64,000 nt of DNA from Typha latifolia (Eukaryota; Streptophyta; Magnoliopsida; Poales; Typhaceae): NCBI GenBank assembly GCA_019914945.1, contig CM034111.1, positions 8,991,496 through 9,055,495 on the forward strand, read 5' to 3'. Numbering within the stretch: position 1 is the first letter of the stretch; every line of letters begins with the position of its first letter. The translations under genes were made by a program, and so were the position numbers. The notes beneath the pieces are model-generated. The model saw nothing but the letters and a program-made list of their open reading frames with translations. It did no database searches and had not been told where the DNA came from. Positions 1-9,349 of the stretch are shown here, in pieces.

Positions 1-476
1 ATGGATCTTGTGGTCGTCATTTGCTAGCGGTCCGAGAAATTACCTGCTATGATACCAAGTTGTTACGATCACCTTTGAGGTGGTTGTGATCGCAACAAGA
101 TCTAGTTCTGATTAGATTTGGGGTCAAAACTTTAGAGGCCAACGTCGACCAATTGTTCAAAAGGCCTAAAAGTCTAATAGGTTGGTCCTTTGGAAGTCAG
201 GAGTCTAACACAGTTAGAATCATGATGATTAGAGGTATAGATCTATGATATCTAAGAAATACTAACCAATGGTCATGGTTCACTCGGTTCGGTTAGTTCG
301 ACCATTTAGACTTAACCCAAATTAAGGGGCTTTTGGCCCTTATCTAGTTAACCCCCGATGATTGGATTGGCCCGAGTCATACATTAATGCAACCAAGTGC
401 AGAAAATAACTATATGGGAAATAAAACAAAAGGACTCGATCTAACTAAAAGATCCCTCCAAGATTGGGTTATAACA
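1..476 (-). mobile_element. 5' LTR and PBS of a minus-strand LTR retrotransposon, rest outside window
   Basis: Read on the minus strand, the LTR starts TGTTATAACC at 476 and ends GATCGTAACA at 61. Three bases later comes a primer-binding site at 57-46, TGGTATCATAGC, one mismatch from the initiator tRNA-Met complement TGGTATCAGAGC. Positions 1-45 are the start of its leader. To the right of 476 the host sequence GAGCACCCTTGAAGC is the gag C-terminus of the old Ty3 element, also present in element A near 4497, so the LTR edge is placed by the host interruption. The LTR is 416 bp. The coding part and second LTR would lie left of the window. The family is not identified. Confidence 0.7.
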
Positions 477-2435
477 GAGCACCCTTGAAGCTTTCTAATG
501 ACACGAAGCATCCACTTAGATCCCCTCGATGAACTCTCACACCTGCTTAGATGGAGGAGCGACACTCTAAGGGGCTATGCTTCCATTGTGACAAGAAGTA
601 TGTGACTAGACATCGCTGCTCACAAAGGATGTCATGGAGGACTTTGCTGCTCTGGAAGTACAGAGGAGGAATCTAAAGAGTATTTGGTGGTTGAGAAGAA
701 GGAGAATCAAGAGGAGATGGCAGCAAAAATTTCATTGGACATGTACAGTGGCACGGTGGCACTGAGGATGTTACGGATGGAAGGAGTGATCAAATGGATA
801 ATTGTCCAGATTTTGGTGGATACAGGGAGTACTCATAACATCCTAGACAAGAGACTTTTAAGGAAGATAAGATTGAAGGTGGAGCCAACGGTGGGCTTCG
901 ACGTGGCAAGGTGACAGCACGACTTTGTGAGTTGATAGTGTTTGTAGCTGAGTGCCACTATGGGTGCAAGGTTTTGCCTTCATCCTCAACGTGTACCCAT
1001 TGGTGTTGAGAGGGGCTGACTTAGTGCTGGCATACAATGGTTGCAGAGCTTAGGGGCCATTAGCTTCAATTTTGTGGAATTGATTATCACATTCCAACGC
1101 GATGGCGAAACCATGTGACTAGCTAGCAACCGACATCATCTACTGAGCTCAGGAGAGCTTAAGGCTTTCTCGGTTCTATCATTTCTATTTTTTGCATACT
1201 TGAGGAAGGCTAGGAAAGATGATCCAGAGATTGTCAAGGTGGTGGAGTTGCCAAGGACCCGTTGTGCCATTCGAAATTCAAAACCCGTGATGGACTCTTG
1301 CTCGAGCGTGGGCTAATTCGGGTACGTATTGATCCGGATCTTTGACAAACCTTAATATCTCACTTTCATAATGCACCTACTGCTAGACATGAATGGACCT
1401 TGTGCATCTACAAATGGTTGGCCCAAAGCTACACTTGGGCATCCATGAGTGATGATGTGAAGATTTGTGCGTGAATGCTGAAACAACAAACCCACCAAGG
1501 TTGCTACAACCCCTCCCTTACATAAGGAAATATGGGAAGATGTATTGATCCATTTTCAGCAAAACGGGTTGCAAAATTTTTTTTGCACGAGGTGGCTTGG
1601 CTACATGGCATGCCTAGATTCACCCTTTTAGACTAGGACTGGATTTTTGTCAATGATTCTGAACTATTATCTTCAAGTTGTAGGGTGCCAAGCGCACGCT
1701 TAATTCAGCCTACCATTCGTTAACCGACGGGCAAACTGAGGTGGTGAACCGTAGTTCAGAGTAGTACCTTAGCTTTTTCGTGGCAAATTGACTTGATAAT
1801 TGGGTCAAGTTCTTGCCTTGGGCTGAATGATCTTACAACGTGGTGCACCACTCGAGCACAAGGATGGCCCTATTCGAACTAGTGTAAGGGAGCAACCCAC
1901 AACCCACTTGTATTGTGAGAATATGATCGACCCACGACCCTAGACCGGAGGAAAGTCAATAGGTAGCATATTGGGACGAGGTGCTAAGGAGATTTAGGAC
2001 TCATCTAGCAATGACCAAGAACCAAATGAAGCAGGCATATGACAAGGGCCGATGCGAGGAGTTCAAAATATGCCAAATGGTTTTTTTTGGGCCATATTAG
2101 GTCATGAAGTGACTTAGACTAGTAGCTTGCCGCTTAGAGTTACCTAAGGGAATTAAGGTGCACCTAATTTTCCATATCTCGGTCTTTAATGGCAGAGTGG
2201 AACCCAAGTCTGCCATTGACACAGCTCTACTCGAGCCAAACGTAGAAAAGGGACAACCCAAGTCTGAGTGTTGACACAACACAGGAGGCGTCATGTAACC
2301 AGGTTGGAGACCAAATTATTGATTGAGTGGCTCAGCAAACCCATGGATGAGTCTACTTGGGAATTGGAGTCAGACACTATGGACCGCTTTTCGGGTTTCA
2401 CACCTTGATGTCAAGGTGATGGATGTGTGGTGGAA
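477..2435 (+). pseudogene. Decayed Ty3 chromovirus gag-protease-integrase (old host element)
   Basis: Fragments appear in order over many stops and frameshifts. A gag C-terminal zinc knuckle of the form CFHC...HRC lies near 571-612. A retroviral-type aspartic protease has VDTGSTH with its Asp at 819-821 and the later NVYPLVLRGADLVL stretch near 990. The integrase region has pieces near 1200-1480 and the QTEVVNR motif near 1735. A chromodomain with the LIEWLSKP and TWELESD words lies at about 2311-2400. The protease runs almost directly into the post-RNase H linker (ELKAFS... near 1150), so RT and RNase H are absent, as in element A. The 5' part is cut off by the minus-strand LTR ending at 476. 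The family is Metaviridae-type LTR retrotransposon; the coding capacity is dead. Confidence 0.8.
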
Positions 2436-2443
2436 TGGTAAGA
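2436..2443 (+). repeat. First 8 bases of the old Ty3 3' LTR, including TSD copy TAAGA
   Basis: The old element's coding end is followed by a purine-rich stretch and TGGTAAGA. TAAGA (2439-2443) recurs at 7679-7683 on the far side of element A, where CTCAAGCC continues. This is the 5-bp target-site duplication of A, so A landed a few bases inside the old 3' LTR. Confidence 0.8.
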
Positions 2444-3301
2444 TGATACGATTCGGACTTCACCGACGTCGTCTCGAGCATCGATTCACTTTAGGAGTGT
2501 TTTTATTTCATGTTTTAGTGTTTAATTTCCATTAAAATAAGTTTTCTGTAAGTCGCGTTCGAACGCGGGTGGAGTGAGTTCGAACGCGGTTCGAACGCCT
2601 GCATCGCGTTCGCAAGTCCAGAAGAGCTAATTCGGTGCGTTCGAATGCGGTCGGGCGAGTTCGAACGCGGTCGGCGAAAATTGTGTTTTAGGGTTAATGT
2701 GAGTTGTTGGTTAGCCTATAAAAGGATGTGTAGGGCAACCAAAATTATCATTGATTATTGAGATTGAGTTTTGCCTTGCCTCCTTCGTCTTCTTCGCTCC
2801 CGTTCTCTCAATCCCCGGCGACGTCGCTTCCAACCTCCCTCGTCCGGCTAATCACCCTAGTCCCTTAGGGGTGGCCCTCTTCTCCCCCTTCGTCCAATCT
2901 ATCCAACACTTGCCCTAATCCTTCCATCAACCACAACTGTTCCACCATCACTTTTCACCGGTGCCACCACATTAACGCCGAACCACCACCATCCACCATT
3001 ACCTAGGATCTCGTGCCTCCATCCACGGATCCAAACAGAGCATCCTGATGTTCGTCCACTAAACGAACGATATCTCGAGATCCCCAACTCCGATTCGCCT
3101 GTAACTAGATTTGTTGGAAAGCTCTTTTATGAAGCTACAACATATCGAAATCTCACGTCGATCCGACGACAGTATATTTTGAGATCTAATTTCAAAGTTC
3201 TGTGCCAGATCATATCAAGCTGGTATCAGAGCCTTAGCCCCAAAGAGAAGATCGTATCAAGCTGGTATCAGAGCTCTATAGCCAGAGGCGTGATCGTATC
3301 A
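2444..3301 (+). repeat. 5' LTR of element A
   Basis: It starts TGATACGATTCGG and ends GATCGTATCA; the terminal octamers are inverted repeats. The U3 part holds five TTCGAA words (2558-2563, 2579-2584, 2590-2595, 2640-2645, 2660-2665), the first in a 14-bp perfect palindrome CGCGTTCGAACGCG at 2554-2567. A TATA box, TATAAAAG, is at 2717-2724. The end contains two internal copies of the PBS sequence (3221-3232 and 3263-3274), which normally lie outside an LTR. Confidence 0.92.
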
Positions 3302-3317
3302 AGCTGGTATCAGAGCC
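3207..3317 (+). repeat. 42-bp repeats of LTR end plus PBS; functional PBS at 3305-3316
   Basis: TGGTATCAGAGC, complementary to the 3' end of initiator tRNA-Met, occurs at 3221, 3263 and 3305: exact 42-bp spacing. Each copy is preceded by GATC(A/G)TATCAAGC. The third copy is outside the LTR by comparison with the 3' LTR and is the likely real PBS, three bases after the LTR end. Confidence 0.9.
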
Positions 3318-3342
3318 ACCTTTCCTCGGACAAGCGCTTCCA

Positions 3343-6300
3343 ATGACGACAACTAGATCCATGGCTGCACGGCGAGATGATGAAGAAGAGATTCTCCCAA
3401 TAGAGGAGGTAGAAACGATTGCAAGGAGTTCCACCCGTGGAACCGCCCGATCTAATCATAATACGGAAGAACCTAGCGTTCAAGCCATGTTGGGGTCTAT
3501 TTCAGAGCAATTGGCCATAAACAACCAGATGATGATGGAGATGATGCGGGAACTACGGGCGAACGGGAAAGCACCATCGACCCCACAACGCGAGTCCACC
3601 CCCTTGAACCCACCGCCACCGGTTCAGCCTTTGCAACCACAAGAGCCGCTGCTACCACCACCCTATGGGCAGAGGCAAGCAAGGATGGTTACACCAGGTC
3701 TAGTTGCAGGTGAACCCATCCGACGGGTGAACCACTATGGAGATCGCCTTGGAGATCAAGATCCGTGGGCGGGTCAATACGATCCAGAACCACAACAAGT
3801 TAATCAAAACCGAAGGAGGGATCATCAACCCTTCATGGTGCATCCTCCCCCGGTTAGACAAGGACATGATCCGGAACGAGACAATGGCATCCGTGGGCAA
3901 GTCGTGCGTCTCGAATTCCCCAAGTTCAAAGGTGGCGACCCGATCGATTGGTTGTATAGGGCGGAGCAATTCTTTGCATACCAAGGAATGGCGGAAGAGT
4001 ACAAGGTGACGCTTGCGAGCTTCCACCTTGAGGATGCGGCGCTTCATTGGTTTTGAGCAGCCAATGCCACTGAGGCTATCGAAACTTGGGCTGAATTTTG
4101 CGCCGATATCACACGGCGATTTGGAGCATCGGGATATGAAGACTTTGATGCTCTTCTCTCAAAAACGGTGCAAAAGACCACGGTTGGGTCATACCAAGAA
4201 GAATTTGAGAGGATTAGTAGCCGATGTCATCCACCATGGACGGATCGGCAACTTCGCAAACCTTCATCTCCGGGGCTGCGGGGTGACATACAAGCCAATG
4301 TGATGGCTTTAAGGCCTAGAACCTTAAAGGAGGCCTTCGAAGATGCGGTGCTTATGGAAGACAAACATAGGGCCATGAAGATACACTTGAAACAGAGTTG
4401 GATGAGCCAAGGAATCCGCAATCAAGCTCAACCAAACATAGCGGCGGGAAATACTATCGGAGTACCAAGGGTTGCTGCTACAGTGGTACCTCCTCGAGCA
4501 CCCTTGAAGCCATCCCAAGAAGTGAAGTATGCACCTAGAGGTCAGGGACGAGCACTCACCCCAGCCCAAATAGAAGAAAGAAGAGCCAAGGGCCTATGCT
4601 TCCGTTGTGATGAGAAGTTTGTACCCAGGCATCGCTGCGCTAAACCGATGGGATCGGTGATGCTAATTGATGGATTGGAGGAAGCGGAGGATGAGTTTGC
4701 AGCTGAAGGTGCAGATGTGGCTGGACATCAAGGAGAAGAAACTGAGGAGCAACCCGTGGAGGACATGATAGCCGAAATCTCCCTCCACGCCTATTCGGGG
4801 ACAGCTGCGCCAAAAACCTTGCGGGTAAACGGGGTAGTCAAGAAAACCACAGTGAGAATCTTGATTGACACCGGGTCCACGCACAACTTCATTGACAAGA
4901 GGCTCCTTAGGAAGATTGGGCTCGAGTCGGAACCCATGGAATGGTTCGATGTGACAATCGGAGATGGCACCACATTGTGAGCAGATTTTATTTGTGGAGG
5001 TGTAGAATTGAAGGTGCAAGGCTAAACTTTCACATTGGATCTTTATCCGTTGGCCTTGCAAGGTGCCGATATTGTTTTGGGGACCCAATGGCTTCGAAGC
5101 TTGGGGCCCGTGACATTTGATTTTACAAGCCTCACATTGACGTTTTGGAGAAAAGATAAGAGAGTGCTGCAAGATGGAAGCCAACCGCTACTTGAACTTC
5201 CAAATGAAGGGGTCGCAAGGGAGCTCGCTTCTTTCTCGGCGCCCACCTTTCCTTTCTTCTCAGATCTGCGGAGAGCTAGTGCAGAGGATAGTGAGCTGGT
5301 CCAACTCATGGAGGAGTTGAGAGAGAACCCCTCAAGCCACCCCGAGCACGAGGAGTGCGATGGGTTAGTACTAGAGTGCGGGCGAATCAAGGTACCCCGG
5401 AACGAAGAGCTACGGAGACTATTGATGGCACACTTCCATGATACTCCTATAGTAGGGCATGAAGGGGTATTACGTACCTACAAGCGGCTGGCCCAAAACT
5501 GTACATGGACAGCGATGAAGACGGACGTGAAGAAGTATGTGCGTGAATGTCAAATCTGCCAACGAGTCAAATCGGAGGCACTCAAGCCTAGCGGGCTGCT
5601 ACAACCACTACCTATACCAGAGCGTATTTGGGAGGATATCTCCATGGACTTCATCGAGAGGCTGCCGGAGGTTCGGGGACAATCGGTGGTGTTGGTTGTG
5701 GTGGATAGACTGAGCAAATATGCTCATTTCATAACATTGTCTCACCCGTTTTCAGCAAAAAGGGTTGCTGAAATTTTTGTTCGGGAAGTGGCACGCTTGC
5801 ATGGGATGCCTAGGACGATCGTGTCAGACCGGGAACGCATCTTCATCAGTGAGTTTTGGTCCGAGTTCTTCAGATTGCAAGGGACTCAAATCAACCTGAG
5901 TTCAGCTTATCACCTCGAGACAGATGACCAAACCGAGGTGGTGAATCGCGGACTGGAGCAATACTTGCGATGCTTTGTGGCGAAACGACCAAAGGATTGG
6001 GTCAAATTCCTTCCATGGGCTGAGTGGTCATACAATACGGCTCATCACTCTAGCATCGGCATGACCCCCTTTGAGGCGGTTTATGGGTGCACTCCCCCTG
6101 TCTTGCGTGCCTATGATAGACTCGCGGCGACGGATAGGACCGAGCTTGACTTGGAGCTTGCTGATCGAGATGAAACATTGAGACTGCTCAAGACTCACCT
6201 AGCCACAGCCCAAAACCGCATGAAGCAAACTCATGACAAAGGCCGACGTGAGCGAGAATTTGATGTGGATCAATTGGTGTTCGTTCGAGCTCAACCGTAT

Positions 6301-6681
6301 CGACAATCCACATTGAGACCAATTTTGAACCAAAAGTTGGGTTACAAGTACTACGGTCCGTACCGAGTGCTACAACGAATCGGTCCAAAAGAGCTTACCG
6401 GTTGGACCTACCTGAAGGAACCAGGATACATCCGGTCTTCCATGTATCAAGCATTGAAGGCCCAGATCGGGCCTAACCATGTGGTGGGTTCGGCCTTACC
6501 CGAACTAATGGAGGAGGATGGCCCCACCGATCCGGTCCCGAGTATTATGCCGCGCAGAGAAGACGCCATGGGACCAGATTAGAGACGGAAGTGCTAATTG
6601 AGTGGCTGGGCAAATCTACCGACGAGTCTACCCGGGAGCTAGAGTCAGATATCATGGATCGCTTCCCAAACTTCAAACCTT
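3343..6681 (+). pseudogene. Element A gag-protease-integrase-chromodomain polyprotein, broken
   Basis: The ATG at 3343 lies 26 bases after the PBS. One frame runs from 3343 to 6582 with three in-frame stops at about 4054 (TGA), 4978 (TGA) and 5023 (TAA). Domains in order: an acidic N-terminus and proline-rich linker, a gag capsid core (about 3910-4400), a zinc knuckle (4597-4638), and an aspartic protease with DTGSTH (Asp codon 4867-4869) ending in DLYPLALQGAD near 5037. A short linker follows, then integrase: HHCC zinc domain (about 5430-5570), catalytic core with Asp near 5647, SDRER near 5826 and QTEVVNR near 5929, and the GPY module near 6357. RT and RNase H are missing between protease and integrase. 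Frame slips are visible near 6395, 6455 and 6560, the last putting the chromodomain (6579-6681) in another frame. The family is chromovirus; it is not translatable as one protein. Confidence 0.88.
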
Positions 6682-6710
6682 GAGGACAAGGTTGCGGAAG
6701 CGTGGTGGAT

Positions 6711-7678
6711 TGATACGATTCGGACTTCATCGACGTCGTCTCGAGCATGGATTCACTTTAGGAGTGTTTTTATTTCATGTTTTAGTGTTTAATTTCCATT
6801 AAAATAAGTTTTCTGTAAGTCGCGTTCGAACGCGGGTGGAGTGAGTTCGAACGCGGTTTGTGAACGGGGTTGTGAACGTGGTGAAGAGAATGTACTGTGC
6901 GTTCGAACGCACTGTGAACGCCTGCATCGCGTTCGCAAATACCGACAAGCGCATTCGATCACGCGTTCGAACGCCTGCATCGCGTTCGCAAGTCCAGAAG
7001 AGCTAATTCGGTGCGTTCGAACGCGGTCGGGCGAGTTCGAACGCGGTCGGCGAAAATTGTGTTTTAGGGTTAATGTGAGTTGTTGGTTAGCCTATAAAAG
7101 GATGTGTAGGGCAACCAAAATTATCATTGATTATTGAGATTGAGTTTTGCCTTGCCTCCTTCGTCTTCTTCGCTCCCGTTCTCTCAATCCCCGGCGACGC
7201 CGCTTCTAACCTCCCTCGTCCGGCTAATCACCCTAGTCCCTTAGGGGTGGCCCTCTTCTCCCCCTTCGTCCAATCTATCCAACACTTGCCCTAATCGTTC
7301 CATCAACCACAACTGTTCCACCATCACTTTTCACCGGTGCCACCACATTAACGCCGATCCACCACCATCCACCATTACCTAGGATATCGTGCCTCCATCC
7401 ACGGATCCAAAATAGAGCATCCTGATGTTCGTCCACTAAACGAACAATATCTCGAGATCCCCAACTCCGATTCGCGTGTAACTAGATTTATTGGAAAGCT
7501 CTTTTACGAGGCTACAACATATCGAAATCTCACGTCGATCCGACGACAGCATATTTTGGGATCTAATTTCAAAGTTCCGTGCCAGATCGTATCAAGCTGG
7601 TATCAGAGCCTTAGCTCCAAAGAGAAGATCGTATCAAGCTGGTATCAGAGCTCCATAGCCAGAGGCGTGATCGTATCA
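6711..7678 (+). repeat. 3' LTR of element A
   Basis: It starts TGATACGATTCGG and ends GATCGTATCA before the TSD. The TATA box is at 7093-7100. Compared with the 5' LTR it has about 110 extra bases at roughly 6857-6966, rich in GAACGC words and consistent with expansion or contraction between short palindromic repeats. PBS copies at 7598-7609 and 7640-7651 lie inside this LTR. Confidence 0.92.
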
Positions 7679-8290
7679 TAAGACTCAAGCCAACCCAGTC
7701 ATCTCTAGCTGACTTGAGTGGGGTCAAAACCCTCTTAGTCTAATTAGGTCTAATTAGTTTATTTGCTTCTACAATTAGTCCTTGTATTAGGTTTATTTGC
7801 TTTCAGCTTTGTTGATTTGGATTGATGCAGTCAGGCTAGCTAAACTGATTTGTACTATGGCCACCTATAAATACTTGTCTTGACCTCATAATAGCTTTCC
7901 TAGCTTAATCAATCATAGACTTTATGAGCTAGAAGAAGCAAAGGAATGAGCTAGTTCATGAGCTAAGACAATATTATCATGAATACGCCACTGCTACGGT
8001 TGCCTTCGGTGAAGATGATTATCTATCCAATTTGTTAATTTGAATATGATTAGTTTAGTCGTAATAGGATTTCTTTAGGGTTTTTGGATGATTGGCTAGG
8101 TGGTTAGACCTTTACCTCAAAATGCTCCCAGTAGTTGAGTCTATAGTTCCATTCTTGTTGTTGCTAGAGGTACACATACCTCCGATTAGTGTGGAGTGAT
8201 ATATGAGAAATAGATGAACTTGCAATGTCTCGTAATGCGATTTTCCTAAATTCAATCTTGGATCTAGTGGATTTTTTATGAGATTCCATA
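7679..8290 (+). repeat. Remainder of the old Ty3 3' LTR (end uncertain)
   Basis: After the TSD the interrupted LTR continues CTCAAGCCAACCC. It has LTR features: a promoter-like TATAAATA at 7866-7873 in CCACCTATAAATACTTG and no coding sequence. The matching 5' LTR is outside the window, so the right boundary is a guess. Confidence 0.55.
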
Positions 8291-8678
8291 CACTTTTTGT
8301 ACTTTCCTTCCTATTTTAAAGAATTGAAAAGAGGAGAGTAAATTTGGGTCTAAAGGTCGGGTAGCATGGGATGGATGGACTAAGAGAAATATAGTGATCA
8401 AGGGTGAGGTAGCTCCTATTCAACTGGTAGCTGGATGTGATAAGAAGATAGGGAAGAAGAGGATGAGGTGGTCAATGTTGAAAGGAGAGAGGAGGTCCGA
8501 CAGATGAGGGAGGTTAGCTAGCAGCTAACAAGGAGGCTTGCAACGAGGGTTGAGTCAAAAGGGGAGGATAGAGCTAGGATGAAGGAGAGAAGAGATTAGG
8601 AAAATGACCAATTCTCAATTCCTGCCTAATATAAGTTGCACTCCATAATTTAAATTGAAGGCTAACCGTTAACCCGAA
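8291..8678. other. Unassigned stretch, perhaps a gag N-terminal scrap
   Basis: A purine-rich stretch around 8440-8600 could encode a charged, stop-broken peptide (words like EEVRQMREV and QQLTRRLATRVE) resembling a gag N-terminus. This is weak. No other feature is seen up to the 5' LTR of element B. Confidence 0.25.
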
Positions 8679-9335
8679 TTATACACCTTGTTAGTGTCTT
8701 TTCTTATTGCAGGGTTTGGGCAAAGTGATAGATAAATTGGAAGAAGGGGACTAGGGTGATTGGCCGGTCGAGGGAAGCTAGAAGCGGCGATGCCGGGGAA
8801 CAAGAGAACGAGAGAGAAGAAGATGAAAGAGACAAGGCAAAACTTAATTCATTCAATAATGATTCCATGGTTGCCATCCACAGCTTTGGAGGCTAACCAA
8901 ACAATTCAAAATATACAATTATTATCCCTAAAACAGTAGATTTGCGCTGACCGTGTTCAATTGCGCCCGATTAAAATAAAATTCTTGTAGGTTGCGTTTG
9001 AACATGGAAGGGGTCGCGTTCGAATGCTCTTGCGAACGCCTGCATCAGATTCGCAAATACAGAGAATGTGAAAGGTGCGCGTTCGAACGCCTGCATCGCG
9101 TTCGCACATATAGAAAATGCCTTTTGTGTGTTCGAACATGATCTGGTGCGTTCGAACACGATCACAGGAATCCTCTAGAATTAGGGTTACTTATTATTTT
9201 ATGACTTGTTGGCTAGCATCTATAAATATGTGGATGACAGTCAAATTCATTATGCTATTGGATTATTGATTTCTTGCCTCCTATCTTCTCTCTAATATCT
9301 CTACCCTAATCTCCTTCCTAACCATGAGGCTGATT
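8679..9335 (+). repeat. 5' LTR of element B, interrupted and 3'-truncated
   Basis: The start TTATACACCTTGTTAG matches the B 3' LTR start TGATACACCTTGTTAG at 14039. Homology breaks at 8711 and resumes at 8970 (ATTAAAATAAAATTC). The resumed part carries TTCGAA words, a TATA box TATAAATA at 9222-9229 and the shared leader GGATTATTGATTTCTTGCC. The LTR end and PBS seem lost, since gag begins at 9350 soon after. Confidence 0.75.
8712..8969 (-). repeat. Inverted A-type LTR fragment inside the B 5' LTR
   Basis: The reverse complement matches, with many differences, the A LTR from the region before its TATA box through the GCCTTGCCTCC...CCCTAGTCCC segment (compare 2665-2870). The 3' LTR of B lacks it. 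Confidence 0.7.
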
Positions 9336-9349
9336 CTTTTGGAGCGAGC

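Larger units (their letters stand above)
2444..7678 (+). mobile_element. Element A: Ty3 chromovirus with LTRs and TSD but no RT/RNase H
   Basis: The element is bounded by TGATACGA...TCGTATCA and flanked by TAAGA on both sides (2439-2443, 7679-7683). The LTRs are 858 bp (2444-3301) and 968 bp (6711-7678). By eye they differ by roughly 15-20 substitutions plus one block of about 110 bp, so the insertion is fairly recent. The PBS is at 3305-3316 and the polypurine-rich tract before the 3' LTR is GGAAGCGTGGTGGA. The inside codes for gag, protease, integrase and chromodomain only. It is defective in cis and, if it moved with this structure, must have borrowed RT from a relative such as element B. 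Confidence 0.92.

Noticed and set aside
3497..4047. Minus-strand and alternate-frame ORFs over element A gag
   Set aside because: Shadows of the gag frame, which has clear domain matches.
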